Origin: Oscillospiraceae bacterium
GTDB taxonomy: Bacteria > Bacillota > Clostridia > Oscillospirales > Oscillospiraceae
DNA: 52,795 nucleotides
Direction of reading: 5' to 3'
Assembly (NCBI GenBank): GCA_015067665.1
Contig: SVLZ01000008.1
Coordinates: forward strand, 1-52,795
Of the stretch, positions 50,740 through 52,795 are shown piece by piece (the stretch's first letter is position 1; every line of letters starts with the position of its first letter). The notes below the pieces were generated by a model that ran no database searches, was not told the origin of the DNA, and was given only the letters and a program-made list of their open reading frames with translations. Made by a program: the position numbers and the translations under genes.

Positions 50740-52341
50740 ATGAAAGTTATTAATGCACAAGTAATTGTTTGCGGTGCCAGTCTTGGCGGCACCTTGGCGG
50801 CATACAGTGCTGCAAGAGAGGGAAAGCGCGTTGTTCTTCTGGAGAAAACGGCTTGGATCGGCGGGCAGCTCACATCTCAGGCTGTGCCTCCCGACGAACA
50901 TCCCTGGATCGAAAAACAAGGATGCACACGCTCCTACAGAGAATACCGCAACCGCGTAAGAGATTACTACAGAAATCTCGACGGATTTTCAGAGGACATC
51001 AAAAAGGAACAATGGTTTTGCCCTGCTTTCTCCGAGGTGAGCTTCTTGGCCCATCCGCCAAGGCTTGCGCATACACTCCTTTGCGATATGCTGAGACCCT
51101 ATATTGACAGCGGTCTTTTGACGGTCTTTGTCGGTGCGGAGCTGAAGGAGTGTGTTGTAGAGGACGATGAGATCAAGGCTGTTATTTACGACATCGCGGG
51201 CGAAAGCGTAAAGCTCATCGGCGATTACTATTTGGATGGCACCGATATTGGCGACCTTATTTGCCTCAGCGGCACGGAGTACCGCGTAGGTGCAGAGAGC
51301 AGCGCTGAGACAGGTGAGCCGGATGCGCCCGAGGTGGCAGATCCTGAGGATATGCAGGCCTATGTCTATACCGCCTGCATTGAGGATAGAAGAACCGGTG
51401 ACTATACCATTCCCAAGCCGGATATGTACGATGAATTCCGGGAAATGGGAATGCCCTATGACACCCATAAGCTCTATTCGATGTACGGCCCCAATTCCTC
51501 TACCGGTAAGGCAAAAAAATTTGCTATGTTTACCGGCGAATTCCGGGAGGATGGCAGAGAGTATTTCCCTCTGTTCAAATATAGGCGTATTGTTGCGTCA
51601 GAGTATTTTACAGACGGCAGTCAGCCCTATGATGTAACGCTGATCAACTGGCCGCAGAATGACTTTTTCCAAGGAAATCTCTTTGATTGTCCGGATGCTG
51701 CGCGCAACGATTATCTTGCAAAACAGTATACGCTGGGTTTTGTTTACTGGCTGCAGACAGAGGCACCCCGTGCCGATGGGGGCAAAGGGTATCCCCATTT
51801 CCGGTTAGCACCGGAATATCTGGGTACCTCCGATGGCCTTTCTATGGCACCTTACATCAGAGAGTCCAGACGGATCAAGGCGAAATTTACCATCACTGAA
51901 AATGATGTCTGCGATGCGGAAAAATGCAAATTCCCGGACAGCGTCGGCGTGGGAAGCTATCCCATTGACCTCCACGTTACCACAAAGACCAACAGCTTTT
52001 TCTACAAGCCTACATATCGGTTTACGATTCCCTTGGGCGCAATGATTCCCGAAAGAATGAAAAACCTGATTCCTGCTTGTAAAAACATTGGTACGACCCA
52101 CCTGACAAACGGCTGCTACCGTCTGCATCCTGTGGAGTGGAATGTTGGTGAGGTGGCAGGTCTGCTGGCCTCTTTTGCCATTGAGCAGGGGACGACAACG
52201 GAGCAGGTTTGGGTGGATAAGGCATTATTTGAAAAATTCTGCCTTCTGCTGGAGAAGTATGGCATCCAAAGATACTGGGATGACACCATAGAAGCAGAAG
52301 AGTGCTACCCCCTCTGCCAAAAGCGGAAAAGCTATTGCTGA
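50740..52341 (+). CDS. FAD-dependent oxidoreductase (FAD_oxidored family)
   Basis: A 533-residue protein. ATG 50740 follows the kinase stop by 2 bases; a GTG at 50734 overlapping that stop is an alternative. The dinucleotide-binding fold is VIVCGASLGGTLAAYSAAREGKRVVLLEK, followed by TAWIGGQLTSQAVPPDEHPWIE, DYYLDGTDIGDLICLSGTEYRVG and the C-terminal YRLHPVEWNVGEVAGLLASFAIEQG, all typical of pfam12831-type FAD_oxidored proteins found in glycan-use loci. The oxidised substrate is unknown; a sugar or amino-sugar derivative is possible in this context. It is the last gene of the operon and is followed by a terminator. Confidence 0.88.
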   Translation: MKVINAQVIVCGASLGGTLAAYSAAREGKRVVLLEKTAWIGGQLTSQAVPPDEHPWIEKQGCTRSYREYRNRVRDYYRNLDGFSEDIKKEQWFCPAFSEVSFLAHPPRLAHTLLCDMLRPYIDSGLLTVFVGAELKECVVEDDEIKAVIYDIAGESVKLIGDYYLDGTDIGDLICLSGTEYRVGAESSAETGEPDAPEVADPEDMQAYVYTACIEDRRTGDYTIPKPDMYDEFREMGMPYDTHKLYSMYGPNSSTGKAKKFAMFTGEFREDGREYFPLFKYRRIVASEYFTDGSQPYDVTLINWPQNDFFQGNLFDCPDAARNDYLAKQYTLGFVYWLQTEAPRADGGKGYPHFRLAPEYLGTSDGLSMAPYIRESRRIKAKFTITENDVCDAEKCKFPDSVGVGSYPIDLHVTTKTNSFFYKPTYRFTIPLGAMIPERMKNLIPACKNIGTTHLTNGCYRLHPVEWNVGEVAGLLASFAIEQGTTTEQVWVDKALFEKFCLLLEKYGIQRYWDDTIEAEECYPLCQKRKSYC

Positions 52342-52366
52342 TATTTATTAATATGAAAACCTGAAA

Positions 52367-52418
52367 ATTCCCCGCAAAAGCAGGAGCTTTCCTGACTTTT
52401 GCGGGGAATCGTTATTTT
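52367..52418. terminator. Bidirectional rho-independent terminator between convergent genes
   Basis: A 19-bp stem (ATTCCCCGCAAAAG-CAGGA with TCCTG-A-CTTTTGCGGGGAAT, one bulged A) with a short GCTT loop and AT-rich flanks on both sides. It separates the plus-strand operon from the minus-strand gene at the right edge and can serve both. Confidence 0.85.
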
Positions 52419-52466
52419 GCGCGGAAATTGTCAGCGGTTATGTGGTTCGAACGTCTCTTAAGAATA

Positions 52467-52795
52467 TTAGCGGGTAAACCCTAAATCTTCGTGGCGGGCA
52501 GCTACCACAGAGAAGGCATCGTCAGCAATATCTATCGCAAGGGCGATATCCTCCTGGGTGAGCGCGGCATTGATAAAGTGATTGTGGTGGCTGGTAATAA
52601 ACAGACCGCGGCTGACGCACTCTGCCACCCACTCCTGATGGAGCATCAGACTGTCGTCGTTGGTGATCCGCAGATAAAACAGCGCCGGCTCGCCGGATAC
52701 CATCAAATCAAAACCGTGAGCCTTGCCTGCAGCGACCAAGCCGTCGGTAAGCGTAGTGCCCAGCTGGCGGAACAGCTTTGGCGTATCCAGCTTCT
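52467..52795 (-). CDS. Class-III aminotransferase, C-terminal part (glutamate-1-semialdehyde aminomutase-like)
   Basis: The frame is open to the right edge, so this is the last 108 residues or so of a gene that starts outside the window. The sequence reads KLDTPKLFRQLGTTLTDGLV, AAGKAHGFDLMVSGEPALF, then RGLFITSHHNHFINAALTQE and DIALAIDIADDAFSVV. This matches the small C-terminal domain of PLP-dependent class-III aminotransferases of the HemL-like type, including those acting on sugar or polyketide intermediates. The PLP lysine lies outside the window, so the specific reaction is unknown. Confidence 0.85.
   Translation of the reverse strand, partial: KLDTPKLFRQLGTTLTDGLVAAGKAHGFDLMVSGEPALFYLRITNDDSLMLHQEWVAECVSRGLFITSHHNHFINAALTQEDIALAIDIADDAFSVVAARHEDLGFTR

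Noticed and set aside
33592..52341. Ordinary sialic acid catabolism locus
   Set aside because: nanE and a ROK kinase are present, but there is no neuraminate lyase, sialidase or sialic acid transporter in the window, and GHL10 and NAGPA do not belong to that pathway.

Overview
The window reads as an accessory carbohydrate-use region of an anaerobic, single-membrane gut Firmicute (Clostridia, probably an Oscillospirales- or Christensenellales-like lineage). The grounds are strong GGAGG ribosome binding sites, sigma-A type promoters with 17-18 bp spacers, many lipoprotein signal peptides (LxAC/SGC lipoboxes) on solute-binding proteins and hydrolases, MsmX/Lpl-type ABC importers, and LacI, RpiR and ROK proteins. 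The lineage is inferred from style only. No tRNA, rRNA or CRISPR array was seen.

Layout. (1) 1-2268: the 3' part of an ABC exporter half-transporter and two small membrane proteins of unknown function. (2) 2434-4890: an apiosidase-like (DUF4038) lipoprotein and an SGNH esterase with their own promoter and terminator. (3) 4941-5913: a decayed patch with a palindrome-rich IS200/IS605-like remnant abutting a 5'-truncated sugar isomerase (L-fucose isomerase superfamily), followed by a broken GH2 C-terminus. (4) 6184-8718: a sugar isomerase/epimerase and an AraM/EgsA-type glycerol-1-phosphate dehydrogenase, each with its own promoter. (5) 9217-29372: a large fructan locus. It starts with a twin-operator promoter driving an unusual MsmX-like ATPase and a membrane protein. 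Then follow a secreted GH32, a LacI regulator, a binding protein with two permeases, a second secreted GH32 with an atypical active site, two non-catalytic repeat proteins, a cytoplasmic GH32 and an overlooked 51-residue ORF. (6) 29633-33378: an RpiR regulator and a GH38 alpha-mannosidase. (7) 33592-52341: a second operon-like run, nanE, DUF4127, one cytoplasmic and two secreted GHL10 enzymes, a modular cysteine-rich lipoprotein, a phosphodiester glycosidase (NAGPA/DUF2233), an Lpl-type importer, a ROK kinase and an FAD oxidoreductase. (8) Right edge: the C-terminus of a class-III aminotransferase on the minus strand.

How it works together. In the fructan locus, lipid-anchored and secreted proteins would bind and cut fructan outside the cell, the importer would take up the products, the shared ATPase would power it, the cytoplasmic GH32 would finish hydrolysis and the LacI protein would gate expression. 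The last large locus has the logic of an N-acetylmannosamine (ManNAc) scavenging system: extracellular glycosidase-like and phosphodiester-cleaving enzymes, an importer, a kinase and ManNAc-6-P epimerase, but no sialidase or neuraminate lyase in the window. I propose, as inference only, that its substrate is a ManNAc-containing phosphodiester-linked glycan such as the wall teichoic acid linkage unit. Three secreted proteins of this locus share a C-terminal Phe/Trp-rich amphipathic tail that may be an undescribed surface anchor.
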